A DNA stretch of 64,000 nt from Rathayibacter sp. SW19 (GTDB lineage Bacteria; Actinomycetota; Actinomycetes; Actinomycetales; Microbacteriaceae). Location: contig NZ_CP133020.1 in assembly GCF_030866825.1 (NCBI RefSeq), positions 496,001 through 560,000 on the forward strand, given 5' to 3'. The notes below the pieces were generated by a model. That model searched no databases. It was not told the origin of the DNA and saw nothing but the letters and a program-made list of their open reading frames with translations. Both the position numbers and the translations under genes were made by a program. Numbering within the stretch: position 1 is the stretch's first letter; every line of letters begins with the position of its first letter. This document shows positions 16,260 through 24,090 of the stretch, piece after piece.

Positions 16260-17645
16260 TCAGCGATTGTCGGCCTTGATCGCCTTCGTGAAGTACGGCG
16301 AGGGCGCAACCGTGGCACGGATACTGCGAAGGGAGTTCGGGTCAACGTTGTCGCGACGGCTGTTCGGTTCGCCCCAGAGAAGAGTCAACTCGGTCCCAGG
16401 CTGGGACAACTCTGTCGCGATGATGCCGTGCGAGAGAACGTGTCCGGCGTTGGCCGAGTGCGACATGTACTGCGAAAAGCCAACGGTCTCTCCTCGGCTC
16501 TGCACTGCGTCGGCCGCCCACGTCGAGTACATCGGCGACGGCAGCGCGAGGAACTGGGCGGCATCTTCGGTGTCGAACAGCGACGAGTCGATCGCCGCCG
16601 CGACATCCTCGTCATTCCAGACCAGAGTGATCTTGGTGCGGCGCGGATCGTCTGCCCTCTGGCGCAGCGCCTCTCTGCCGAGGAAATCACGGTCCCAGTC
16701 GATGAGCCCGCCATATCCTGCCTCGATCGGATCGACGTAGTAGTCCTCGATCTTCTCGGATTCCAGGCTTCCGCCGAGCGAACCCATCGCCTCGAGCGAG
16801 AACGCGCTCGTCCACTCCCGATACGCGTGCAACACGCCGTCACCGTGGTACACGGCCGGCAGCGGTAGCGGCAGCCATCCGGACTCCTGTGCGCCGGTGG
16901 CATAGGCGAACGCACCGACCTTGCGCAGCCCGAAATCGCGCCCGGCGGCATCGAAGGCGTCGCGAACAGCTGACTGGCTGTCCCAGGGGCCGTACACCTC
17001 GAACCCTGGCGTACCCGCCATGCCGTGGCGAAGGGCTCGGACCTGGTGGCCGGCGATTGAGATCTCGCCGATCGAGAAGAACTTCACTTCAGGCAGATCG
17101 CCGTCGACCACCTCGCGCATCAGATCGAAGGCATAGCGACCCTGGATCTGCAAACGGAAGACGTCGCGCGGAGCCTCGACGACCGACCAGTTGTGATTGA
17201 GCTCTGCCGTCACGTCGTGGTTCGTCGTCTGCGCGTGGAACAGCAGCCAGTCGTGCAGGAACGGCGCTCCCACGAGCCGGAAGAAACCATCGTCCTCGTG
17301 GAAGAGAATGGCATCGCCCACGAGATACCCGTCCGGACTCGCCGCGACCAGTTGCTTCGCCTTGCGAACGGGAAAAGAATCGAGTTTGTTGATGGCGAAC
17401 TGCTTGAGAAAGAGGATCACCCCGGAGCCTCGAAGATGGAGCTCAGACATATGGTACGACTGCTCGAGCAGAGCGACTCCGTCTTTCCACGCCCGCTGCT
17501 CCGCACGCCAGTTCGTGAACTCCGTTGGGATGTCGGGGAACACGTATGGGCCAAGCTGGCCGGGCCCTCTCAGTAATGACACGGCACCGCCGGCATCCGT
17601 GAGTCGCTGCTCGAGAGTGGGAATAGTGTGTGCAAAGTCGGACAT
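16260..17645 (-). CDS. THF-dependent aryl O-demethylase (GcvT fold), paralogue B
   Basis: A 461-residue LigM/DesA-type methyltransferase. Conserved blocks are EFTNWRAEQRAWKDGVALLE, QSYHMSELHLRG, VRALRHGMAGTPGFEVYGPW, QESGWLPLPLPAVYHGDG, IEAGYGGLIDWDRDFLG and QPGTELTLLWGEP. It is close to paralogue C, encoded divergently 255 bases away, and more distant from A and D. The ATG at 17645 matches the length of the paralogues; upstream in-frame codons run through the promoter and are discarded. It heads an operon with the VAO-type oxidase and perhaps tetR. The promoter carries an operator pair whose half-site is the -10 hexamer. Cytosolic; substrate probably a p-substituted methoxyphenol or its acid. 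Confidence 0.86.
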   Translation of the reverse strand: MSDFAHTIPTLEQRLTDAGGAVSLLRGPGQLGPYVFPDIPTEFTNWRAEQRAWKDGVALLEQSYHMSELHLRGSGVILFLKQFAINKLDSFPVRKAKQLVAASPDGYLVGDAILFHEDDGFFRLVGAPFLHDWLLFHAQTTNHDVTAELNHNWSVVEAPRDVFRLQIQGRYAFDLMREVVDGDLPEVKFFSIGEISIAGHQVRALRHGMAGTPGFEVYGPWDSQSAVRDAFDAAGRDFGLRKVGAFAYATGAQESGWLPLPLPAVYHGDGVLHAYREWTSAFSLEAMGSLGGSLESEKIEDYYVDPIEAGYGGLIDWDRDFLGREALRQRADDPRRTKITLVWNDEDVAAAIDSSLFDTEDAAQFLALPSPMYSTWAADAVQSRGETVGFSQYMSHSANAGHVLSHGIIATELSQPGTELTLLWGEPNSRRDNVDPNSLRSIRATVAPSPYFTKAIKADNR

Positions 17646-17707
17646 ATGTTGATGCTCCCTTGCATGTCGCGATCTGGCTTCAGCATCCAGTGCGATCAAT
17701 ATGATTC

Positions 17708-17743
17708 ACATTCCGATCGGAATCTGTATCCAACTCAGTATCT
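17708..17743 (-). promoter_or_regulatory. Tandem operator pair 2 and promoter of demethylase B
   Basis: Read on the plus strand, ACATTCCGATCGGAATCT (17708-17725, inner 14 bp perfectly palindromic) abuts GTATCCAACTCAGTATCT (17726-17743). On the minus strand TTGACA (17765-17760) lies exactly 17 bases before GATACT (17742-17737), so one operator half-site is itself the -10 element. This is a near-ideal sigma-70-type promoter that a bound dimer would block. Confidence 0.78.
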
Positions 17744-17802
17744 TATCGCGCTTCCACCCTGTCAACGAAAGCCTGGACTCCTCAATCCGCGCCGAAGGCT
17801 TG

Positions 17803-17838
17803 ACCTACTGATTGTAATCTGCATACTAGTCAGTATCC
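17803..17838 (+). promoter_or_regulatory. Tandem operator pair 3 and promoter of demethylase C
   Basis: ACCTACTGATTGTAATCT (17803-17820) abuts GCATACTAGTCAGTATCC (17821-17838); the second has the perfect core ATACT-AGTC-AGTAT. A TTGACC box at 17800-17805 is followed after 16 bases by CATACT, inside the second unit. It is 62 bases from the ATG of demethylase C and 65 bases from pair 2. Confidence 0.75.
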
Positions 17839-17900
17839 CGTATTGTTTTTACCAGCGAGAATCCGTGGCGCGCTGTCGCGTCCGATGATAAGGAGTACCC

Positions 17901-19280
17901 ATGAGCAACGATGCGCAGAATCCACCGAGCCTGCAGGCTCTGATCGACCAGGCGGGGGGCGCGGTCCCGTTGCTGCGCAGCTCGAGCCTCGGCCCGTACC
18001 AGTTCCCGGGCATCCCGTCCGAGTTCACGAACTGGCGGGACGAGGTGCGTGCATGGAAAGACGGCGTTGCTCTGCTCGAGCAGTCGTATCACATGACAGA
18101 ACTACACCTGCGCGGGCCGGAGGTGATCCCGTTCCTCAAGCAGTTCGCGGTCAACAAGCTCGACGTGTTTCCCGTTCGACGTGGCAAGCAGCTCGTGCTC
18201 GCCGCACCGGACGGCAACCTCATCGCCGACGCGATCATCTTCCACGAGGACGAGAACTTCTACCGAGTCGTCGGCGCTCCGTTCGCCAGCGACTGGCTAC
18301 AGTTCAACGCTGAGAGCAGCGAACTCGATATCTCGGCCGAGAAGAACGACAACTGGTCTGTGCGCCAGGCTCCCCGCGATGTCTTCAGGGTGCAGGTGCA
18401 GGGGCGCCACGCCCTCGATGTCGTCACGGAAGCCGCAGGCGGAACGCTGCCGGATGTGAAGTTCTTCGGCATCGGCGAGTTCGCGATCGGCGGAAAGCCG
18501 GTGCGCGCGCTGCGTCACGGGATGGCCGGCACGCCGGGCTTCGAGATCTACGGCGCGTGGGCCGACCAAGACGCGGTGCGCGAGACGCTCCTCGCAATTG
18601 GCGAGAAGTACGACATCCGCCGCACCGGTTCATTCGCATACTCGGTGACGGCACAGGAATCCGGGTGGATGCCGATGCCACTTCCCGCGATCTACGCCGA
18701 CCCCGCGCTCGGCGCATACCGCGAGTGGCTCAACGGCTACTTCCTTGAGACCATCGGCTCGCTGGGCGGAAGCCTCGTGTCCGATCGGATCGAGGACTAC
18801 TACGTCGACCCGATTGAAGTCGGCTACGGTGGACTAGTCGATTGGGATCGCGATTTCGTGGGACGAGACGCGCTCCGGCAGAAGGCCGACAATCAGCGGC
18901 GCACGAAGGTCACACTGGAGTGGAATGACGACGACGTGGCCGGCGCTATTGCGTCTTCACTCTTCGGGGGAGCGCGCGCCGGCAGGTTCATGGCCATGCC
19001 GACTCCGATGTACGCGACCTTCGAGTCGGATGCCGTCCTGGCCGGGGGTGACATCGTCGGCGTCTCACAGTGGTCGTCGTTCACCCCCAACAGTGGACAC
19101 CTCGTCTCCACTGCCCTGGTCGGCCTCGAACACGCCGAGCCCGGCACGGAGCTCACGCTGCTGTGGGGCGAGCCGGACAGCAAGCGCAGCTCGGTAGACG
19201 CCCACGAGGTGAAGCCGATCCGGGCAACAGTGGCGCCGTCGCCGTACTTCGACAAGGTGATCAAGACCCGCAATCAGTGA
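17901..19280 (+). CDS. THF-dependent aryl O-demethylase (GcvT fold), paralogue C
   Basis: A 459-residue LigM/DesA-type enzyme, the nearest relative of paralogue B in the window. It shows EFTNWRDEVRAWKDGVALLE (about residues 40-59), QSYHMTELHLRGPEVIPFLK, VRALRHGMAGTPGFEIYGAW, QESGWMPMPLPAIY, VGYGGLVDWDRDFVGRDAL and EPGTELTLLWGEP. AAGGAG lies seven bases before the ATG. It is monocistronic, ending in a strong hairpin. The divergent B/C pair with operators on both sides suggests duplication followed by substrate specialisation, for example vanillate against syringate types; which is which cannot be read from the sequence. Confidence 0.87.
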   Translation: MSNDAQNPPSLQALIDQAGGAVPLLRSSSLGPYQFPGIPSEFTNWRDEVRAWKDGVALLEQSYHMTELHLRGPEVIPFLKQFAVNKLDVFPVRRGKQLVLAAPDGNLIADAIIFHEDENFYRVVGAPFASDWLQFNAESSELDISAEKNDNWSVRQAPRDVFRVQVQGRHALDVVTEAAGGTLPDVKFFGIGEFAIGGKPVRALRHGMAGTPGFEIYGAWADQDAVRETLLAIGEKYDIRRTGSFAYSVTAQESGWMPMPLPAIYADPALGAYREWLNGYFLETIGSLGGSLVSDRIEDYYVDPIEVGYGGLVDWDRDFVGRDALRQKADNQRRTKVTLEWNDDDVAGAIASSLFGGARAGRFMAMPTPMYATFESDAVLAGGDIVGVSQWSSFTPNSGHLVSTALVGLEHAEPGTELTLLWGEPDSKRSSVDAHEVKPIRATVAPSPYFDKVIKTRNQ

Positions 19281-19297
19281 TCTGACAAGCACACAGC

Positions 19298-19326
19298 GAG
19301 GGGCCCGGACGGTGTCCGGGCCCCTC
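19298..19326. terminator. Strong bidirectional hairpin terminator
   Basis: A perfect 13-bp GC-rich stem, GAGGGGCCCGGAC paired with GTCCGGGCCCCTC, with a 3-base loop. It lies between the converging ends of demethylase C (+) and the binding-protein gene (-). The plus side is followed by GTGTT, with no long U tract, as is common in high-GC actinobacteria. Confidence 0.88.
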
Positions 19327-19340
19327 GTGTTCGCCTCAGA

Positions 19341-20522
19341 TCATTTCCAGAGCTTGACGAACTCCGCTGCCATGTTCGGGTCGGCGATGTAGCCCGCCGG
19401 GGTGGAGTAGTCTTTCGCGGTCTTCTCGGTGAGTACCCGCGACATCGACAGCACCACCTTTGACCAGTCGTCGTACTTCACATCCTGACCCTGCAGACGT
19501 CGGAAGCCTTCGTCAAGCGCCATCCAGATGTACATGTCGTAGTCGACGGCGAACCCTGCCGTCTGTTGGCCTCCGGCGATCTGCTGGATGTTCGGCGCGA
19601 CAGAGGACTGTCCGATCCCCTTGGCGTTCGTGACTCCCGCCAGCTTTGCCTTCTGGCCCAGCCCGATCTGGAACTGGTCACCCGGGGTGATGAAGAACTG
19701 TGTGTCGGGGTGCGCTTGCAGGTCCGAAACGATCTTGTCGGCCGGGGATGGGTCCGTGATTGAGATATCCACTGTGCGAAGAGTGCACTTCGGGCACAGT
19801 TGCTTGAGTTCGGCCTTTGCCGCATCAAGCTGCACCTGGGAGAACGCGAACTCCGGGATGTTGTAAAAGGCGAAGTTGGTTCCGGTGCCGCAGGTGAAAT
19901 AGACGGCGCTCGCTGCAAGCGCCTTTCCGTTGACCTCCGAGGCGCCCTTGCCACCCACCGAATCCTGCAGGCCGAACTTGTCGGCGTTCACGGCCCCGAT
20001 GTACACGATCACGGTCCCGTTGTCTTGCAGTTGCTTCAGCTGCTTCTGGAAGAAGGTTGCGTCGAGCGCGGCGGAAACGACGATGTTCGGCTTGCTCGCG
20101 ACCACGGAGTCGAGTGCAGAGTTGATGCTGTTCGCATCGGTACCCGTGTCGACGTTCTGGAAGTGCACACCCGCCGCCTTGGTCGCCTCCTTCATATAGC
20201 CCTCCATGAGGCCGCCGATTACCGTCCCGTTGTTGAGGTAGGTGACGGTGGTGTCCGGATTCACTGGCTTCGGCAGCTTGTCTGTAACCAGCAGGCCCTT
20301 GGGCCCGGCGAGGAACGGCTTGAGATACGACGTGGCCGCTGCCTCGTCGATACCCGCGTTCGGCTGAACCGCGCAGGTGCCGCTCGCGGTGCGGTAGGTC
20401 AGCGGGGCAGAGCTGCCGCTGGGTTCGGAGCCACCGCCTGTCGATGAACAGCCGGCGATAACCAGGGACAGGGCAGCGGCGAAAATGACCGCCATGCCTC
20501 CCCTTCGCGTGATGCGTTGCAT
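19341..20522 (-). CDS. Sugar-type ABC substrate-binding lipoprotein (Peripla_BP_4)
   Basis: A 393-residue lipoprotein: a basic start, a hydrophobic stretch and the lipobox VIAGC put the lipidated cysteine at residue 25. The mature part resembles binding proteins of the RbsB/XylF class, with NAGIDEAAATSYLKPF near the start, TDANSINSALDSVVASKPNIVV and LKQLCPKCTL. Several cysteines (TCAV, FTCGTG, CPKC) are unusual for the class and may form disulphides. It is divergent from the matching ATPase and permease and has operator pair 4 in front, so it belongs to the demethylase regulon. Its ligand may then be a methoxylated aromatic or its glycoside rather than a plain sugar; inference. The ATG at 20522 is chosen; a GTG four codons earlier is possible. 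Confidence 0.83.
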   Translation of the reverse strand: MQRITRRGGMAVIFAAALSLVIAGCSSTGGGSEPSGSSAPLTYRTASGTCAVQPNAGIDEAAATSYLKPFLAGPKGLLVTDKLPKPVNPDTTVTYLNNGTVIGGLMEGYMKEATKAAGVHFQNVDTGTDANSINSALDSVVASKPNIVVSAALDATFFQKQLKQLQDNGTVIVYIGAVNADKFGLQDSVGGKGASEVNGKALAASAVYFTCGTGTNFAFYNIPEFAFSQVQLDAAKAELKQLCPKCTLRTVDISITDPSPADKIVSDLQAHPDTQFFITPGDQFQIGLGQKAKLAGVTNAKGIGQSSVAPNIQQIAGGQQTAGFAVDYDMYIWMALDEGFRRLQGQDVKYDDWSKVVLSMSRVLTEKTAKDYSTPAGYIADPNMAAEFVKLWK

Positions 20523-20608
20523 GTGAGTGCTCACTTTCTGATGACCTCGTTGTCTGGCAATCGATTCAGGGTCCGATCGCAGCGGGAGCATGATTCTTGG
20601 TGACCTTG

Positions 20609-20644
20609 CGATACTTGAGAGACTCCCGATACCACAGAGTATGT
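20609..20644. promoter_or_regulatory. Tandem operator pair 4 upstream of the binding-protein gene
   Basis: CGATACTTGAGAGACTCC (20609-20626) abuts CGATACCACAGAGTATGT (20627-20644). On the minus strand TTGACA (20647-20642) lies 16 bases before GAGTCT, within the pair. The arrangement repeats the 18-bp pitch of the other loci. Confidence 0.72.
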
Positions 20645-20718
20645 CAAATAGACAAAAGGGGCAATAACCCCATGCACGGGTCTGGTGTCCGCGCAGATCG
20701 ATGGGTGCAATCACACAC

Positions 20719-20736
20719 AGATACTGTATGGTATCT
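20719..20736. promoter_or_regulatory. Single operator upstream of the ABC ATPase gene
   Basis: AGATACTGTATGGTATCT matches the 7-4-7 palindrome with one mismatch. No second unit adjoins it. It lies 50 bases before the ATPase ATG and about 75 bases from pair 4, so it could serve the rightward promoter of this divergent transporter locus. Confidence 0.72.
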
Positions 20737-20786
20737 GGAGACGCATGAGAATGTGTGACGTGTCGACGACGATGCAGGAGGCCGCG

Positions 20787-22355
20787 ATGCCGCAGGAATC
20801 AACACTGCCGCCCGGGCGCGGGGGCGCGCTCGACGATGCTCCGCTTCTGCGCATCGAGGGGGTCGTGAAGACCTTCCCCGCGTTGGTGGCGCTCGACGAT
20901 GTCTCACTCACCGTCGCCAGCGGCGAAATCGTCGCCGTGCTCGGCCACAATGGCTCGGGCAAATCGACGCTCGTCAAGGTGCTTGCGGGCGTGTACGCGA
21001 AGGATGCCGGCGAGGTGACGCTGGCAGAGGTTGGCGGTCAGAGCGCCGAGATTCACGTCATCCACCAAGATCTAGGCCTCGCGATGGAGTTGGATGCCGT
21101 CGAGAACCTCAGCGTGACGCGGGATCGCTCGGCGCGCGCGTCATTTTCGCCGTTCCGCCGGGCCGCTGAGCGTCGGCGTGCAGCGGCGCTTATCAGGCGA
21201 TTCGGTGAGCAGTTCGACCTCAACGTGCCGGTGGGTCGCCTGGCCCCAGCGCAACGGTCGATCATTGCTATCGCTCGGGCGCTTGACGGTTGGAAGCACC
21301 CCCGCAATATCCTCATCCTCGACGAGCCGACCGAGGCGCTGCACGCGAGTGAGGTGCGCGTGCTGTTCGACGCGGTGAAGGCGCTCGCTGACGCCGGCGC
21401 AGGCATCGTCTTCATCTCCCACCGGCTCGACGAAGTGCTCGAGCTCGCCGACCGCGTGGTCGTACTGCGCGACGGCAGGAAGGTGGCAGACGAGCCTCGG
21501 TCGGGCATCGACCACGATCGCCTCGTCTCGTTCGTCACCGGCATCCCCGTCGGCGAGGCCGAGCGCGGCGTCGTTCGCCACGCTCCCGGCGAGGTAGCAC
21601 TATCGATCCATGCCCTGACCGGGCCGAACCTCAGCCCGGTGGACCTCGAACTGCGCGCGGGTGAGGTCGTCGGTGTCGCGGGCGTGCTTGGGTCGGGCCG
21701 CGAGGCACTGCCGTCGATGATCTTTGGAGCTCAACCTGCTTTCGCCTCCTCCTTCGAGCTGAACGCGCGGCGGTATCCCAAGCGCGACCCGCACACGAGC
21801 ATCGCTCGCGGCATGGCGTTTGTGCCGGGTGACCGCGCGCGACTCGGGTCGATTTCAGCGCTGTCCGCGCGCGAGAACATGACCCTGCCACAGTTGCGCA
21901 GCGTGACGAACCGGATCGGCACCCTCAACACGAAGCGCGAGCGCACGACCGCGGCGCAGTTGATCGCGAAATTCGACGTGAAACCACCGCGTCCCGATCA
22001 GCCATTCGGACAATTCAGTGGCGGCAACCAACAGAAGGTCGTCTTCGCGAAGTGGCTGCGAAACGAGCCGACGGTACTGCTGCTCGAAGAACCGACGCAG
22101 GGTGTGGACATCGGTGCGAAGCAGACGATCTACGACGCCATCGACGAGGCAGCCGCACGCGGTGTAGCCGTTCTGGTGTGCTCATCCGAGGCGAAGGAAC
22201 TGGTTCGGCTCTGTGACCGCGTCATCGTCATGCGGAACGGGCGCGTGTCTGCGGAGCTGTCCGGAGACGACCTCACCGAATCGCGGCTCGTCCTTGAGGG
22301 TTATGGCCTTCGCGAGTCCGGCGACGACCCTGACTCAACGCAAGGAGCATCATGA
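20787..22355 (+). CDS. CUT2-type ABC transporter ATP-binding protein (RbsA/XylG-like)
   Basis: A 522-residue tandem ATPase. Domain 1 has Walker A GHNGSGKST (residues 53-61), a degenerate signature LAPAQRS and Walker B ILILDEPTEAL. Domain 2 has the degenerate Walker A region VLGSGREALPS usual for RbsA proteins, a full signature GQFSGGNQQK and VLLLEEPTQGVD. It energises import by the permease encoded downstream, whose ATG overlaps this stop (ATGA). The ATG at 20787 follows AGGAGG; earlier in-frame codons overlap the operator region and are rejected. The divergent lipoprotein is the likely ligand-binding partner. Confidence 0.9.
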   Translation: MPQESTLPPGRGGALDDAPLLRIEGVVKTFPALVALDDVSLTVASGEIVAVLGHNGSGKSTLVKVLAGVYAKDAGEVTLAEVGGQSAEIHVIHQDLGLAMELDAVENLSVTRDRSARASFSPFRRAAERRRAAALIRRFGEQFDLNVPVGRLAPAQRSIIAIARALDGWKHPRNILILDEPTEALHASEVRVLFDAVKALADAGAGIVFISHRLDEVLELADRVVVLRDGRKVADEPRSGIDHDRLVSFVTGIPVGEAERGVVRHAPGEVALSIHALTGPNLSPVDLELRAGEVVGVAGVLGSGREALPSMIFGAQPAFASSFELNARRYPKRDPHTSIARGMAFVPGDRARLGSISALSARENMTLPQLRSVTNRIGTLNTKRERTTAAQLIAKFDVKPPRPDQPFGQFSGGNQQKVVFAKWLRNEPTVLLLEEPTQGVDIGAKQTIYDAIDEAAARGVAVLVCSSEAKELVRLCDRVIVMRNGRVSAELSGDDLTESRLVLEGYGLRESGDDPDSTQGAS

Positions 22356-23491
22356 CCACCACGACGACCGAGGAGCGGCAACAGCAGGACCCGCCACAGC
22401 CAGATCGACCACAGCGCAGCACGAACGCTGGCGGGCGAGGCTGGAAAGAGCTGCTCAGCTTCCGCAACATCTCCGCGATCTACATCTTCATCGCGATCTT
22501 CATCATCTTCTCGATCCTGACGCCGACGACGTTTCTGGCGCCCGGCACGTGGCTGAACCTGCTGGATGCCAACACGACAACGGCGCTGGCGGCGGTCGCC
22601 GTACTCATTCCGCTGGTCGTCGGCGTCTTCAACCTCGCCATTGGCTCAGAGGTCGGCTTCGCGGTCATCCTGGTCGCCGTACTGCAGGTCAACCTCAAGC
22701 TGCCATGGGGCGCCTCCGTGCTGATCACCGTCGCTTGCGGTGCTCTGATCGGGCTGGTGTCTGGCCTCGTCATCACCAAGCTGAAGATCGACTCGTTCAT
22801 CGCCACGCTGGGCATGAGCTCCATCCTTCTGGCAGGACTCTCGTTCCTGTCGAGCAACCGGCAGATCATCGGCCTGGGTACCGGCTTTTCAGATCTCGCG
22901 ACCGACGGAATCCCCGTCACCATCGGCGGCGCCCCGCTTGAGATCACCTACGAGATATTCGCCATGGTCGTGATCTGCCTGATCGTCTGGTACATGGTCG
23001 AGCGCACCCCGGTGGGGCGTCGGATGTACGCGGCCGGCTTCAACCCGCAGGGCGCGAAGCTCTCCGGAGTTCGCGTCGCGCGCCTCCAAGTGCTCGCGCT
23101 GGTGGCGGGCGGCATGATCGCGGCACTGGCCGGCGTACTGCTTGCATCCCGTATCAACGCGGGCGATCCGACGGTGGGTCCTGGCTACATGCTGCCGGCG
23201 CTGACGGCGGTGTTCCTGGGTTCGACGCAGTTCAAGGGCGGGCGATTCAACGTCTGGGGAACGATCATGGCCGTGTATGTGCTCGCCGTCGGCATCAAGG
23301 GGCTGCAACTGCTCGGCGCGCAGAACTGGGTGTCGGACCTGTTCAACGGGGTGGCTCTGCTTGGCGCGGTGGCCCTGTCACGGTGGGAGCGCACCGCGAC
23401 GCGTGCCGGCGCGATTCGCCGAGCCACCACCTTCGGCAAGAAGCGCACCGAGCCGGCATCCGTCGACGACAAACCGACGGCCGCACCCTGA
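22352..23491 (+). CDS. CUT2-type ABC transporter permease (RbsC-like)
   Basis: A 379-residue inner-membrane protein with about ten hydrophobic segments between residues 40 and 345, flanked by a charged, glutamine-rich N-terminus and a basic C-terminus. The BPD_transp_2 signature area reads RRMYAAGFNPQGAKLSGV and later LPALTAVFLGSTQFKGGRFN. It is coupled to the ATPase by an ATGA overlap. With the lipoprotein encoded divergently it forms a complete CUT2 importer placed inside the O-demethylation regulon, next to demethylases B and C. Confidence 0.9.
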   Translation: MTTTTTEERQQQDPPQPDRPQRSTNAGGRGWKELLSFRNISAIYIFIAIFIIFSILTPTTFLAPGTWLNLLDANTTTALAAVAVLIPLVVGVFNLAIGSEVGFAVILVAVLQVNLKLPWGASVLITVACGALIGLVSGLVITKLKIDSFIATLGMSSILLAGLSFLSSNRQIIGLGTGFSDLATDGIPVTIGGAPLEITYEIFAMVVICLIVWYMVERTPVGRRMYAAGFNPQGAKLSGVRVARLQVLALVAGGMIAALAGVLLASRINAGDPTVGPGYMLPALTAVFLGSTQFKGGRFNVWGTIMAVYVLAVGIKGLQLLGAQNWVSDLFNGVALLGAVALSRWERTATRAGAIRRATTFGKKRTEPASVDDKPTAAP

Positions 23492-23540
23492 CGATTGCGA
23501 TCCTCGTATCGAACTCTAGGCCTCGATCCGCGAGACCGAC

Positions 23541-23806
23541 CATTGTCGGTCGAATCGCCGATGATCAGAAAATCGATGCGGACGTCGGAAATTTGTGCGC
23601 TGAGCATGTCGTAGTTCGCTAAGCCGGTGATCTTGATTCCGGCCTGCTTGGCGTTCCGGAAAGGTCGCGTGCGCAAGGACGAGTTGCGCACCGGCGCCGC
23701 TCCACTTGTTTGTGTCGGCGAGCCCGCGAACGCATCCTTGTCGGGCCACACGGCCGCACGGGCGCCGTCGTCTCCGGCAATGGCGCGGATGGATTCCCGC
23801 TGAGTT
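23541..23806 (-). pseudogene. Short remnant with similarity to PanB-type hydroxymethyltransferases
   Basis: A minus-strand stretch reads KQAGIKITGLANYDMLSAQI and then DVRIDFLIIGDSTDNG. This resembles the N-terminal KITMLTAYD...AGVDIILVGDS region of ketopantoate hydroxymethyltransferase, an enzyme that uses 5,10-methylene-THF. The frame becomes random after DNG and no full gene follows. Upstream in frame comes a loosely composed segment (QRESIRAIAGDDGARAAVWP) I do not recognise. Probably a decayed fragment left by rearrangement; the match rests on about 30 residues. Confidence 0.35.
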
Positions 23807-23920
23807 GAAGCCTAAGTGGGTTGATAGTGGACTGAAATGTTTGAGGCCTCCTTTTCCGACTGATCGCCTACGCTTGCAGTCGTGTCGGGGCTTCCGGCGC
23901 CCTCGGCTGGGGTTGCGGGT

Positions 23921-23938
23921 CATTTATGGGTCATAAAC
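23921..23938. repeat. 18-bp repeat, copy 1, with internal palindrome
   Basis: CATTTATGGGTCATAAAC occurs here and again at 42927-42944, both in the same orientation. The inner 15 bp are the inverted repeat TTTATG-GGT-CATAAA. About 45 bases to the right of both copies stay weakly alike (for example CCGTA, CTCC, ATCC, TAC at matching spacing), so they look like diverged copies of a longer element. Confidence 0.7.
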
Positions 23939-24090
23939 GTCTCGAATAGACCGTAATGCTCCGCGTTCATCCAAGGTACCGTTCGAAAGGCGTGAAGCGA
24001 TCGGCTCACGGATATGTCGGTTCGTCGGTAGTTCGTCGACAGCCACAGCCCTTAGTCAGAGTCTGGTTGATGATTACGGGCCTGACAACA

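Larger units (their letters stand above)
23492..24090. other. Gene-free stretch between permease and MBL-fold gene
   Basis: About 600 bases without an intact gene. It holds the PanB-like fragment and one copy of an 18-bp palindrome-containing repeat at 23921-23938. The part from 23940 to 24090 shows no gene or clear terminator. Confidence 0.6.
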
